Source of the DNA: an uncultured Rhodopila sp.
Lineage (GTDB): Bacteria > Pseudomonadota > Alphaproteobacteria > Acetobacterales > Acetobacteraceae
Length of the DNA stretch: 64,000 bases
Direction of reading: 5' to 3'
NCBI GenBank assembly: GCA_903932145.1
Contig: CAIZFE010000076.1
Span: forward strand, 1 to 64,000
Numbering within the stretch: position 1 is the first letter of the stretch; each line of letters begins with the position of its first letter. The notes beneath the pieces are model-generated. The model ran no database searches, was not told where the DNA came from, and saw only the letters and a program-made list of their open reading frames with translations. The position numbers were made by a program, and so were the translations under genes. Positions 1-7,292 of the stretch are shown piece after piece.

Positions 1-150
1 CCCCTCAATCAAGGCCTTCTGAAACGCCGCTACAGCCGCATCGATCGTGGCCCCCGTCATCGGACCCGTCAGGAAATGCTCAACCAAACCCTTCGGTACC
101 GAAGGCTGGTTGGATACGTCACGGTCTACTCTCTTCGATTTGCTCAGCAT
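1..150 (-). CDS. IS256-family transposase, N-terminal 50 residues (cut by window edge)
   Basis: An ATG at 150 opens a frame that stays open to base 1. The peptide has the typical start of mutator-type (IS256) transposases: a short basic leader, then a segment reading 'VPKGLVEHFLTGPMT' followed by an alanine-rich helix ending 'FQKALIEG'. In the family this part binds DNA, and the DDE catalytic domain follows later, outside the window. The assignment rests on remembered similarity of a short segment, so it is probable rather than certain. Whether the full gene is intact cannot be judged here. Confidence 0.6.
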   Translation of the reverse strand, partial: MLSKSKRVDRDVSNQPSVPKGLVEHFLTGPMTGATIDAAVAAFQKALIEG

Positions 151-203
151 AATACGCTCCTTGGCGTTCGTTATGCCTCGCACACAGAATTACGGACAGG
201 CTC
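1..203 (-). mobile_element. IS256-family insertion sequence, right end only
   Basis: The left edge holds the beginning of an IS256-type transposase reading leftward, preceded by what looks like the terminal sequence of the element. Read on the minus strand, the stretch near 181-203 (GAGCCTGTCCGTAATTCTGTG) resembles IS256-family terminal inverted repeats as I recall them. The boundary lies at about 203, a few bases from the stop codon of the neighbouring GxxExxY gene at 206, so insertion seems to have occurred right at that gene's 3' end. The other end and any target duplication lie outside the window, so the exact boundary is an estimate. Confidence 0.55.
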
Positions 204-205
204 GA

Positions 206-589
206 TCACGGATTTGCGGCCACACGGCGGATTTCTATGCGTGGTCTGCCGAAGTTGATCAGCAGGCACAAGCGTTTGTCGGCGGCGCGGAGATAGTTCG
301 TGCATTGCGCGACGTGCTGGTCGCCTAACGCTTTGGCGACTTTCAATTCGACCATCACCTCGTTTTCGACCATTAGGTCGGCGACGTATTCTCCGATGAC
401 GACAGTATCGAACCAGACTGTGACACCGATCTGCTGCAAGACGGCCAAGCCTTGCTTGAGCATTTCGTGCGCCAGGGCGTTTTCATAACATTTCTCAGAA
501 AATCCGATGCCCAAACCGTTGGCCACCGTAAACGCGCATCCGATGATCCGATCCGTAATGCCGTCCAATACAGCCCTATCCGGGTTCAT
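206..589 (-). CDS. GxxExxY family protein
   Basis: A 127-residue protein of the GxxExxY family, named after a conserved motif seen here as G-F-S-E-K-C-Y (about residues 29-35). The acidic 'ADLMVENEVMVELKVAK' segment (about 69-85) fits the D-ExK core that relates the family to PD-(D/E)xK nucleases; the biochemical role is not established. The C-terminus 'INFGRPRIEIRRV' is the usual family ending. The ATG at 589 lies inside a 10-base tandem repeat (571-610). The stop is only a few bases from the insertion-sequence end, so the last residues may have been altered by the insertion. A second family member is encoded at 3151-3549. Confidence 0.85.
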   Translation of the reverse strand: MNPDRAVLDGITDRIIGCAFTVANGLGIGFSEKCYENALAHEMLKQGLAVLQQIGVTVWFDTVVIGEYVADLMVENEVMVELKVAKALGDQHVAQCTNYLRAADKRLCLLINFGRPRIEIRRVAANP

Positions 590-610
590 CAGCGTTCATC
601 CGTGTTCATC
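571..610. repeat. 10-base tandem repeat across the GxxExxY start codon
   Basis: On the plus strand, blocks 581-590 (CGGGTTCATC), 591-600 (AGCGTTCATC) and 601-610 (CGTGTTCATC) are three consecutive 10-base units sharing GTTCATC. Block 571-580 (CAGCCCTATC) is a degenerate fourth. Read in the gene direction the unit is GATGAACNCN, and the ATG of the GxxExxY gene is the one inside the 581-590 unit. No comparable repeat precedes the second GxxExxY gene. Confidence 0.8.
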
Positions 611-764
611 TGCCTTCAAAAGACAAAACCACCCCATGCGCCACAGCCATGCAGGCATCGCAGAATCTAACACACAGAACGTTAACAAGCCGCTAACGGC
701 CACTGCGAAAAGCCCAACAAGGCCCACAACGCCCAACGTTCGCGGTGAACCCCCGTCAGAAACC

Positions 765-1496
765 CTACGCCGGGCGTTTTGCCGCGTAAGAACCGCCCGC
801 CGCCCGCACTTCCGCCGCGGTCGTGGCCGCCCGCAACCGAGCCAGATGGTCGGCCTCACCCGCCAGCATGGCGCGGGCGTTTTCCAGGATCTGTTCGGCT
901 TTGTCGGCGGGGAATTTGACGGCGCCGTTCTCGTCCATGTGGATCAAGTCACCGGGGGCCACGTCCATGCCGCCCACCGACACGGGCACGTTCACCGCCT
1001 GCACCGCCATTTCGCCGTGCCCGGCCGTTACGCCGCCGAGCAACATTTGAAAATCCAGACGACGGATCGCATCGACATCTCGGGACGGGCCGTTCGACAG
1101 CATGCCGATGCAGCCGACGGCTTTCATCGAGGTGACCATGATCTCACCGGCCAGCCCGGCCTTCGACATCAACTCTGCCGGCCATTTCTGCTGAATGATC
1201 AGGATGGTCGGCTTTTTCATCGCGTCCAGCGCGTCGATCACGTCCATGAAACTCAACCGCCCGCTGAAGTTCGGGTCGGGCAAGCCGTACACGCAGGTGA
1301 CGGCGTAGCCGACGGTCGGTGCCATCGAGGGATAAATGCAGCGGATCGAGGTGTCGGTGTACCAGTTCTCGGTCCACGGATTGTACAGCCCGAGACAGAG
1401 TGGGTTCTTGGGATAGGTCGCGACCACGTTAGTGATGGTCGGGGTATCGATTTCCCGCAAGCCGGCAAATATCTCGGTCGTTGGCACGTTGGCCAT
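765..1496 (-). CDS. RraA-like / 4-hydroxy-4-methyl-2-oxoglutarate aldolase family protein
   Basis: A 243-residue member of the RraA / HMG aldolase family (formerly 'dimethylmenaquinone methyltransferase'). Family members cleave 4-hydroxy-4-methyl-2-oxoglutarate or related keto acids with a divalent metal, or in the RraA branch inhibit RNase E. The core is clear: a 'SNGPSRDVDAIRRL' segment carrying the R-D metal/substrate pair, then 'GGMDVAPGDLIHMDENGAV'. The start is set at ATG 1496 because AGGAGG lies just upstream; longer in-frame starts lack a site. It begins 28 bases after the guaB stop on the same strand, so the two are probably co-transcribed. An aldolase role would fit the aromatic catabolism elsewhere in the window, but this is inference. 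Confidence 0.8.
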   Translation of the reverse strand: MANVPTTEIFAGLREIDTPTITNVVATYPKNPLCLGLYNPWTENWYTDTSIRCIYPSMAPTVGYAVTCVYGLPDPNFSGRLSFMDVIDALDAMKKPTILIIQQKWPAELMSKAGLAGEIMVTSMKAVGCIGMLSNGPSRDVDAIRRLDFQMLLGGVTAGHGEMAVQAVNVPVSVGGMDVAPGDLIHMDENGAVKFPADKAEQILENARAMLAGEADHLARLRAATTAAEVRAAGGSYAAKRPA

Positions 1497-1524
1497 GGCT
1501 ACGTTTCCTCCTGAAAAAACCGTC

Positions 1525-3057
1525 TTAGTCCGCTCGATAGTTGGGGGCCTCGCGATCGATCGCCACGTCGTGGACATGGCTTTCGCGCAGGCCCGCCCCG
1601 GTGACGCGGCGGAATTTCGTGTTGGTCTGCAACGACGCGATGTCAGCGCTGCCGGTGTAGCCCATGCCGGCCTTCAAGCCGCCGACGAGCTGATGCACCA
1701 CGTTGCCGACCGGTCCCTTGTAACCGACGCGGCCCTCGACGCCCTCCGGTACCAGTTTCAACTGGTCCTTGATGTCCTGCTGGAAATACCGGTCCGCCGA
1801 CCCGCGTGCCATGGCGCCCAGACTGCCCATGCCGCGATAGGATTTGTACGACCGGCCCTGATACAGGAACACCTCACCGGGAGCCTCGTCGGTGCCGGCG
1901 AGCAGGCTGCCGATCATGCAGCAATCGGCACCCGCCGCAATGGCCTTCACCACGTCGCCGCTGGTGCGCATGCCGCCATCGGCGATGGCCGGGACGCCAT
2001 GTTCGCGGCAAGCCGCGGCGGTTTCCATCACGGCGGTGAACTGCGGCACACCGACACCCGCGACAATGCGCGTGGTGCAGATGCTGCCCGGTCCGATGCC
2101 GATCTTCACCGCATCAACGCCTGCCTCGATCAACGCCCTGGCTCCTTCCGGAGTCGCCACGTTGCCGGCAATCACCTGGGCGGTGTTGGAGGCTTTCTTG
2201 ATCGCCTCCACCGCCCGCAACACACCAGCAGAATGGCCGTGTGCGGTATCCACGACGATAATATCGGTTTCCGCCGCGAGCAGCACGCGGGCGCGGGCCT
2301 CGCCGTCGGCTCCAACACCGGTTGCCGCCGCAACGCGGAGGCGGCCCAGTTCATCTTTGTTGGCGAGCGGGTGCGATTCGGCCTTGTCCATGTCTTTGAC
2401 GGTGATCAGGCCGATGCAGCGGAACTGCTCATCGACGACGATCAGCTTCTCGATCCGGTGCTTGTGCAGCAAATGCCGCGCCCGTTCGGCGCCGACATCG
2501 GATGTAACGGTGACCAGACCCTCCCGCGTCATCAGTTCATAGACTTTAAGGCCGGGATCAGTGGCGAATCGGACGTCACGGTTGGTGACGATGCCGACCA
2601 GCCGGTTGGTCTCGCGCTCGACCACCGGGATGCCGCTGATGCGATGCGTCGTCATCAGGGCTTTGACGTCGGCCAAGGTCTGGTCGGGGTGGATGGTGAG
2701 CGGGTTCACCACCATACCCGACTCGAACTTCTTGACGCTGCGGACCTGGGCGGCCTGCTCCTCCGGCGTCATGTTCTTGTGGATAACGCCCATACCGCCG
2801 AGTTGCGCCATGATGATCGCCATCTGGGCCTCGGTGACGGTGTCCATCGCGGCCGAGATCAGCGGGATGTTCAGTGAGATGGTGCGGGTCAGCCGGCTGA
2901 CCGTGCTGGTGGCCGATGGAAGCACCTGCGAATACGCTGGCACGACGAGCACATCGTCGAACGCGAGGGCTTCTTCCACGCGGGACATCAGTCCTGCATG
3001 GGCCGGGGTGGAGAGAGGGGGGATGGGCAGAGTCTGCTGGGGAATATCGAACGCCAT
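1525..3057 (-). CDS. guaB: IMP dehydrogenase
   Basis: Converts IMP to XMP with NAD+, the committed step of guanine nucleotide synthesis, in the cytoplasm. The 510-residue length fits bacterial enzymes. Order of domains: N-terminal part of the TIM barrel with '[11 protein letters not shown]'; two CBS domains at about 105-215 ('[12 protein letters not shown]', '[12 protein letters not shown]'); then the catalytic barrel with the cysteine loop '[13 protein letters not shown]' and flap residues near '[13 protein letters not shown]'. ATG 3057 was chosen because GAAAGG lies upstream and the peptide from here matches family starts; a longer frame adds a 21-residue basic leader without support. The RraA-like gene follows in the same transcript direction. 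No anomaly is seen. Confidence 0.97.
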   Translation of the reverse strand: MAFDIPQQTLPIPPLSTPAHAGLMSRVEEALAFDDVLVVPAYSQVLPSATSTVSRLTRTISLNIPLISAAMDTVTEAQMAIIMAQLGGMGVIHKNMTPEEQAAQVRSVKKFESGMVVNPLTIHPDQTLADVKALMTTHRISGIPVVERETNRLVGIVTNRDVRFATDPGLKVYELMTREGLVTVTSDVGAERARHLLHKHRIEKLIVVDEQFRCIGLITVKDMDKAESHPLANKDELGRLRVAAATGVGADGEARARVLLAAETDIIVVDTAHGHSAGVLRAVEAIKKASNTAQVIAGNVATPEGARALIEAGVDAVKIGIGPGSICTTRIVAGVGVPQFTAVMETAAACREHGVPAIADGGMRTSGDVVKAIAAGADCCMIGSLLAGTDEAPGEVFLYQGRSYKSYRGMGSLGAMARGSADRYFQQDIKDQLKLVPEGVEGRVGYKGPVGNVVHQLVGGLKAGMGYTGSADIASLQTNTKFRRVTGAGLRESHVHDVAIDREAPNYRAD

Positions 3058-3150
3058 GGGCGGGTGAGCCTTTCCGCTACCTTGGCGCCCCCACATAGGG
3101 GTGTGTCGGTGAGTCCGCAAGCGTCTGGTTTGTGACGGCCCGGGTATGCG

Positions 3151-3549
3151 TCAGTTCATGAATCGGCGAATGCCGTCTTTCAGCATTGGCGCGCTGAAAT
3201 TCATCAGCAGGGCGAGGCGGCAATCGCTGAGCTTAAGGTAGGATCGCGTTTGCGCCTCGTGCACCGGCAGGACACGTTCCACTGCCTTGATTTCGAGCAG
3301 GACCGATTGCTCGACGACGATGTCGGCCAGGAAACCCTTGTCCAGGCGGACGCCCTGATAGACGACGGCGAACGGGACTTCGCGTTCATAGGCCAGACCG
3401 CTGTTGATGAGTTCCCAACAGAGGCACTGGTTGTACACGCTTTCCAGCAGGCCGGGACCGAGGATGCGGTGCACCTTGATGCCAAGGCCGATGATCTTTT
3501 CGGTGAGTGCGGCGCGGTCTGCGTCGCACCGTCCGGAGCCGGATACCAA
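3151..3549 (-). CDS. GxxExxY family protein (second copy)
   Basis: A 132-residue GxxExxY family protein. The signature is complete: 'GPGLLESVYNQCL' with G-LLES-VY, followed by 'LADIVVEQSVLLEIKAVE' (D and E-x-K of a PD-(D/E)xK-like core) and the C-terminal 'LLMNFSAPMLKDGIRRF'. It starts with TTG at 3549, the only usable start before the conserved region. It is much closer to the classical family sequence than the copy at 206-589, so the two are not a recent duplication. It lies upstream of guaB on the same strand, 93 bases away. Function of the family is unknown; toxin-antitoxin-like or nuclease roles are only speculation. Confidence 0.85.
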   Translation of the reverse strand: MVSGSGRCDADRAALTEKIIGLGIKVHRILGPGLLESVYNQCLCWELINSGLAYEREVPFAVVYQGVRLDKGFLADIVVEQSVLLEIKAVERVLPVHEAQTRSYLKLSDCRLALLMNFSAPMLKDGIRRFMN

Positions 3550-3589
3550 GCCGCGTAGCGGCCGAGCCGCCCTAACAAGGAGCTTTCGT

Positions 3590-3748
3590 GTGAAGGAAAT
3601 CCGGTTGCGGCTGACCGTGACGGCCGAGAACGACGATCTGATAGAGCAGGCCCAGGCCCGGTTGCGGGAGGCGCTAGCCGGCCTTGGTAACGAGAGCCTT
3701 GGCGCGGGAGGGGCGGACAGGCTCCATCGAGGTTCGAACCCTGGCTAA
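3590..3748 (+). CDS. small hypothetical protein (52 residues)
   Basis: A short frame starting at GTG 3590 with an AAGGAG ribosome site at 3578-3583. The product begins 'KEIRLRLTVTAENDDLIEQAQ' (shortened here to the readable part) and continues as an amphipathic helix 'ARLREALAGLG', then a glycine-rich tail. The beta-strand plus helix pattern looks like a genuine small protein rather than a chance frame. Its last four bases overlap the 3' end of the convergent MFS gene. I do not recognise a family. Confidence 0.45.
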   Translation: MKEIRLRLTVTAENDDLIEQAQARLREALAGLGNESLGAGGADRLHRGSNPG

Positions 3749-5100
3749 GAAGCGATGTCTTCCAGCCGCATGTTTCGCGTTTCGATCATCCGCGTCGAGG
3801 CGATCAGACCCAGCACCGCGACGCCGGCGAACATCAGGAAAACGGAATCGACGCCACCTTTGCCGATCATGAACCCGATCAGGGTGGGGCCGATGGCAGA
3901 GGCGGCGCGCAACCAGGATGTGGCGACGCCCGTGCCGATCGCCCGCATTCGGGTCGGGTAGATCTCCGGCGTATAGAGATAGACCACCGCCGCGATCGAG
4001 CCGATCAGTCCGTAACTCAGGGTGGACAGGACGATCACCACCGACACATTCCCGGTGCCGCCGAACGCCAGTATACCCAGCAGCACGGCGCCGGTGCCGA
4101 ACGCGCCCATCATCCAGTATTTCCGGCCGGTGCGGTCGATCAGCAACGCCGCGACCAGCAGCAGTGCGACCTGGGCGACGTTGGTCATGGACGCGGCACG
4201 TAACGCCTCGGCCAGTCCGAGGTGATAGACGGTGGTGTACAGCGTCGGCATCCAGTTGTTCAGGCTGTTGGCGATCAGGAACGCGCTCGCCCACAGCACC
4301 CAGACGATCAGCGTGCGGCCGCGATAGGCGGGGGACAGCAACTCGCTCCACTGGCCGCGCGCCCGGACCGGCAGTGGCCGGGGCGTTGGATTGCCGCGGA
4401 CGACCGCGGGTGACGTGCGTGCGGATGCCTCCATACCGGCGATGACGCGTTCGGCGTCGGACAGGCGGCCCTTGCCGATCAGCCAGCGCGGTGACTCGGG
4501 CAGGCGCAGCAGCATCGCGGCGATGATCAGGCCGGGCAGGCCGCCGATCAGGAACATCGTCTTCCAGCCCCATACCGGCACCAGCAGCGCGCCGACCTGG
4601 CCCGTGACCATCAGGCCAATGGGAAAGATCATTTCGTACAACAGGAAGAAACGGCCCCGCCCCCGCGCTTTGGACAATTCGCTGATATAGACCGCGGCGA
4701 CGGGCATTTCGCCGCCGACACCTATGCCCTGGATGAAGCGGCAGATCAGCAGCACATCGAAGTCCCGGGCTCCGGCGCAGGCCAGGCTCATGGCCGCGAA
4801 GATGGCGGTGGCGGCGGCGGCGCACGGCACGCGGCCCCAGCGTTCCGCCGCCCAACTGAAGACCAACGCGCCGACGAACTGGCCCATGTAGCTGGCGCCG
4901 ATCATGACGCCGATCTGTGGGGCGGAGATATGCCAGTCGCGCACCAGGATGGGCAGCACGAAGGCGATCGACAGCGCATTGAACGCGTCGAAGAACGTGG
5001 CACTGCCCATCACGATGCGGGCGCGGATGTGCCAGATCGACGACGGCACAGCCTCCAGCCGAGCGATCAGCGTGGATTCCCGGGTCGCGGTGTTTGTCAC
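3745..5100 (-). CDS. MFS transporter, aromatic-acid/sugar-type
   Basis: A 451-residue major facilitator superfamily carrier of the inner membrane with the expected twelve hydrophobic segments. The loop between helices 2 and 3 ('SWAAERWGRVPCAA') and the equivalent in the second half ('LLIDRTGRKYWMMG') are the duplicated MFS A-motifs. 'YTPEIYPTRMRAIGTG' near the C-terminal part is typical of the metabolite:H+ symporter and sugar/benzoate branches. GTG 5100 is taken as start (GAGAG upstream); the longer frame from 5184 would overlap the preceding gene. It follows the NicC-like monooxygenase by 23 bases, so it probably imports that enzyme's substrate. The substrate itself cannot be read from sequence. 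Confidence 0.85.
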   Translation of the reverse strand: MTNTATRESTLIARLEAVPSSIWHIRARIVMGSATFFDAFNALSIAFVLPILVRDWHISAPQIGVMIGASYMGQFVGALVFSWAAERWGRVPCAAAATAIFAAMSLACAGARDFDVLLICRFIQGIGVGGEMPVAAVYISELSKARGRGRFFLLYEMIFPIGLMVTGQVGALLVPVWGWKTMFLIGGLPGLIIAAMLLRLPESPRWLIGKGRLSDAERVIAGMEASARTSPAVVRGNPTPRPLPVRARGQWSELLSPAYRGRTLIVWVLWASAFLIANSLNNWMPTLYTTVYHLGLAEALRAASMTNVAQVALLLVAALLIDRTGRKYWMMGAFGTGAVLLGILAFGGTGNVSVVIVLSTLSYGLIGSIAAVVYLYTPEIYPTRMRAIGTGVATSWLRAASAIGPTLIGFMIGKGGVDSVFLMFAGVAVLGLIASTRMIETRNMRLEDIAS

Positions 5101-5123
5101 CGTCTTGCTCTCGCTTGGTTGGA

Positions 5124-6266
5124 TTATGGCGTCGGGGCTGGCGCGTCGAGGTTCACGCCCCAGGCATCGTAACCGTACAGCCAACTTGGATCATCATTAC
5201 CGTCGCTCATCCAGGTGTTGGCGCTGGAGATTGCCTGGATCTTCGACGTTCTTGGCTTCCGGTGCGCCTCGAATCGCTGGAACGCGGCTTCCAGGCCATC
5301 GACCGCAACGTCCTTCAAACAGCGCGCCAAGACGGCTGCGTCCTCGATCGAGGTGGCGGCGCCTTGCGCCATATAGGGCGTCATCGGATGGCAGGCATCG
5401 CCGATCAGCACGACGCGCCCCTTGCTCCATGTTGGCAATGGATCGCGCTCCAGGATCGCCCACTTATGGCATTCGGTGGCGGCGTCCAGCACCATGCGGA
5501 CTTCCTCGTGGAATCCCGCGTAGGCGGCGCGCAGTTCGACAATATCGCCCTTAGCCGACCAGGATTCCGGCGTGATCCAGTCGCCCGGTTCGGGCACACT
5601 GGTAACAAGGTAAACTTCGCTGCGGTCACGGGTGGTGTAGTAGATGACGATGTGGCGGTCCTCGCCCCACCATTTGGTGCGCGAGCCGGAGATTTGTTTC
5701 GGCATCCGGTCGGCGGCGAACACCGCGCGATAGGCGATGCGGCCGCGGTGGATGGGCTTGTCCGGGCCGATGACGATGTCGCGCACCAGCGAATGCACGC
5801 CGTCGGCACCGATCACCGCATCCGCCGTGGCGGTCGTGCCGTCGGCGAAGGACAGCGTTACCGAACCGCCGTTCTGCTCCAGCCCGACCAGCTTCTTGTT
5901 CAGGTGGATGATCTCGTTCGGTACCACCGACATCAGCGCTTCGTGCAGATCACCGCGATGCATGCACAGGAAGGGCGCGCCATACAGGTCTTCCGGCATC
6001 GGCAGTTCGCGCTTGATCTCTCCGGTGTCGCCGACACGGTTGAGGTGGGAGTAAGGGGCGTGCGCCCGTTCGCGCAGAATGCCCTCGACGCCGATGCCGC
6101 GCAGCACCTTCATCGAGTTCGGCAGCATCTGGATGCCGGCACCGATTCGGCCGAACCGCTGCGCCTGCTCATAGACCTGGACGTCGATGCCGGCCTGCCG
6201 AAGCGTTGCGGCGGCGGCCATGCCGCCCATGCCCGCGCCGACGATCGCCATTTTTGGTTTTGTCAC
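5124..6266 (-). CDS. FAD-dependent monooxygenase, 6-hydroxynicotinate 3-monooxygenase (NicC)-like
   Basis: A 380-residue class A flavoprotein hydroxylase. It shows the FAD dinucleotide site 'IVGAGMGGMAAAATLRQ' at the N-terminus, the D-G motif 'VIGADGVHSLVRD' at about 157-169, and the second FAD site 'RVVLIGDACHPMTPYMAQGA' at about 285-305. The blocks 'TKWWGEDRHIVIYYTT' and 'SANTWMSDGNDDPSWLYGYD' closely resemble NicC of nicotinate degradation as I recall it, so hydroxylation (possibly decarboxylative) of a pyridine or benzoate acid is likely. Salicylate hydroxylases are the next alternative. It is transcribed with the MFS carrier and diverges from the Crp/Fnr gene. No other nic genes are visible nearby, so the exact substrate stays open. 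Confidence 0.85.
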   Translation of the reverse strand: MTKPKMAIVGAGMGGMAAAATLRQAGIDVQVYEQAQRFGRIGAGIQMLPNSMKVLRGIGVEGILRERAHAPYSHLNRVGDTGEIKRELPMPEDLYGAPFLCMHRGDLHEALMSVVPNEIIHLNKKLVGLEQNGGSVTLSFADGTTATADAVIGADGVHSLVRDIVIGPDKPIHRGRIAYRAVFAADRMPKQISGSRTKWWGEDRHIVIYYTTRDRSEVYLVTSVPEPGDWITPESWSAKGDIVELRAAYAGFHEEVRMVLDAATECHKWAILERDPLPTWSKGRVVLIGDACHPMTPYMAQGAATSIEDAAVLARCLKDVAVDGLEAAFQRFEAHRKPRTSKIQAISSANTWMSDGNDDPSWLYGYDAWGVNLDAPAPTP

Positions 6267-6596
6267 GAACCTGTTCCCTCTGCGTCCTGAGCGAAAGAGT
6301 CCTTATTCGGTGACAAGGCCCGCCGCCAACTGATTCCCCAAACCTGACGCGGCGTCCCCGATTGATCGTACCGAGTATCCGATGCATCCCAGCTAAGGTG
6401 TTATTCATCAATGCCTTAGTCTGGCTTAGTAGGTGGGTCAAGGGCAGGGCGGGCACACCGTGATCCGGACGCTTGGGTCGCCAGCGGCAGAGCGGGCAGG
6501 GGACACATGTTTGGTATCAGGCACGGCGTGCGCTTCCCTTCCGCCGCGGCTTCAACCATCAATTCACTGAACCCTGGTCGGCGGGATATTTGTTCC
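6267..6596. promoter_or_regulatory. divergent control region between monooxygenase and Crp/Fnr genes
   Basis: A 330-base non-coding stretch that must hold promoters for both directions. The only clear structure is a spaced inverted repeat, CTAAGG (6393-6398) and CCTTAG (6414-6419), about 125 bases upstream of the monooxygenase start and 180 upstream of crp. Its dyad form could be a regulator site, but arm length is short and no match to the Fnr (TTGAT-N4-ATCAA) consensus is seen. No RNA gene is recognised. Confidence 0.35.
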
Positions 6597-7292
6597 ATGA
6601 AAGTACCAGATCATGACGCGAGGCGGGCCGCCCTGGTGCGGGCGCCGATTTTTCAATCGCTCCAACCCTCGGATATCGACGCGATTCTCGCGCGCGCCAT
6701 CATGCGGCGGGCGGCGCGGAACGACGTGATCCTGCGCCGCGGTGATGCCAACAGCGGCATGATCGTGATCATGACCGGCCGCGTCCGCATCGGTGTCGTT
6801 TCGGAAGATGGCAAGGAAGTGACGCTGAGCGTTCTGGGTGCCGGCGAGGTTCTGGGGGAAATGTCGTTGCTTGACGGCGAGCCATGCAGTGCGGATGTCA
6901 CCGCCCAGGAAGACTGCGCGCTGCTGCTGATAGAGCGCGGCCAGTTTCTGAATCTTTTGCGCGGCAACAGCGAACTGTGTCTGCGGTTGATGAGCTTTCT
7001 GACCCGCCGGCTGCGCCGGGCGAACGCGGCGCTGGAGGATATGGCTGTCCTCGATCTGCCGACCCGGCTGGCTCGGCTGCTGTCCAGGTTGGCCGCTGAT
7101 TACGGCGTACCGGTTCGTTCGGGTACCCGTATCGAAGTCAGGCTGTCGCAAAAAGACCTCAGTACGCTGGTCGGTGCTTCGCGGGAAAAGGTGAACCGGC
7201 AAATCCGGCAGTGGGAGGAAGAAGGGGTGCTGACAAAGGACGCCGGCCGGCTGGTCATCGCCGATGCCCGGGCACTGCCGTCGTTGCATTGA
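6597..7292 (+). CDS. Crp/Fnr family transcriptional regulator
   Basis: A 231-residue cyclic-nucleotide-type regulator. Residues about 20-115 form the cNMP-binding beta roll, with 'LGAGEVLGEMSLLDGEPCSADVTA' matching the phosphate-binding cassette (G-E-x-S-L and a downstream Ala where Crp has R-[ST]). A long dimer helix follows, then a winged helix-turn-helix, 'LSQKDLSTLVGASREKVNRQI', near 180-200. No cysteine cluster like that of Fnr is present, so an oxygen-sensing iron-sulfur role is unlikely. ATG 6597 fits family starts. Its stop overlaps the predicted start of the cyclase gene, which strongly suggests that this regulator senses that enzyme's cyclic nucleotide. Confidence 0.92.
   Translation: MKVPDHDARRAALVRAPIFQSLQPSDIDAILARAIMRRAARNDVILRRGDANSGMIVIMTGRVRIGVVSEDGKEVTLSVLGAGEVLGEMSLLDGEPCSADVTAQEDCALLLIERGQFLNLLRGNSELCLRLMSFLTRRLRRANAALEDMAVLDLPTRLARLLSRLAADYGVPVRSGTRIEVRLSQKDLSTLVGASREKVNRQIRQWEEEGVLTKDAGRLVIADARALPSLH

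Noticed and set aside
3722-3750. A GGTTCGAACCC segment resembling a tRNA T-arm.
   Set aside because: The T stem has a mismatch, and no matching acceptor strand, anticodon arm or D arm lies at the right distance on either strand.
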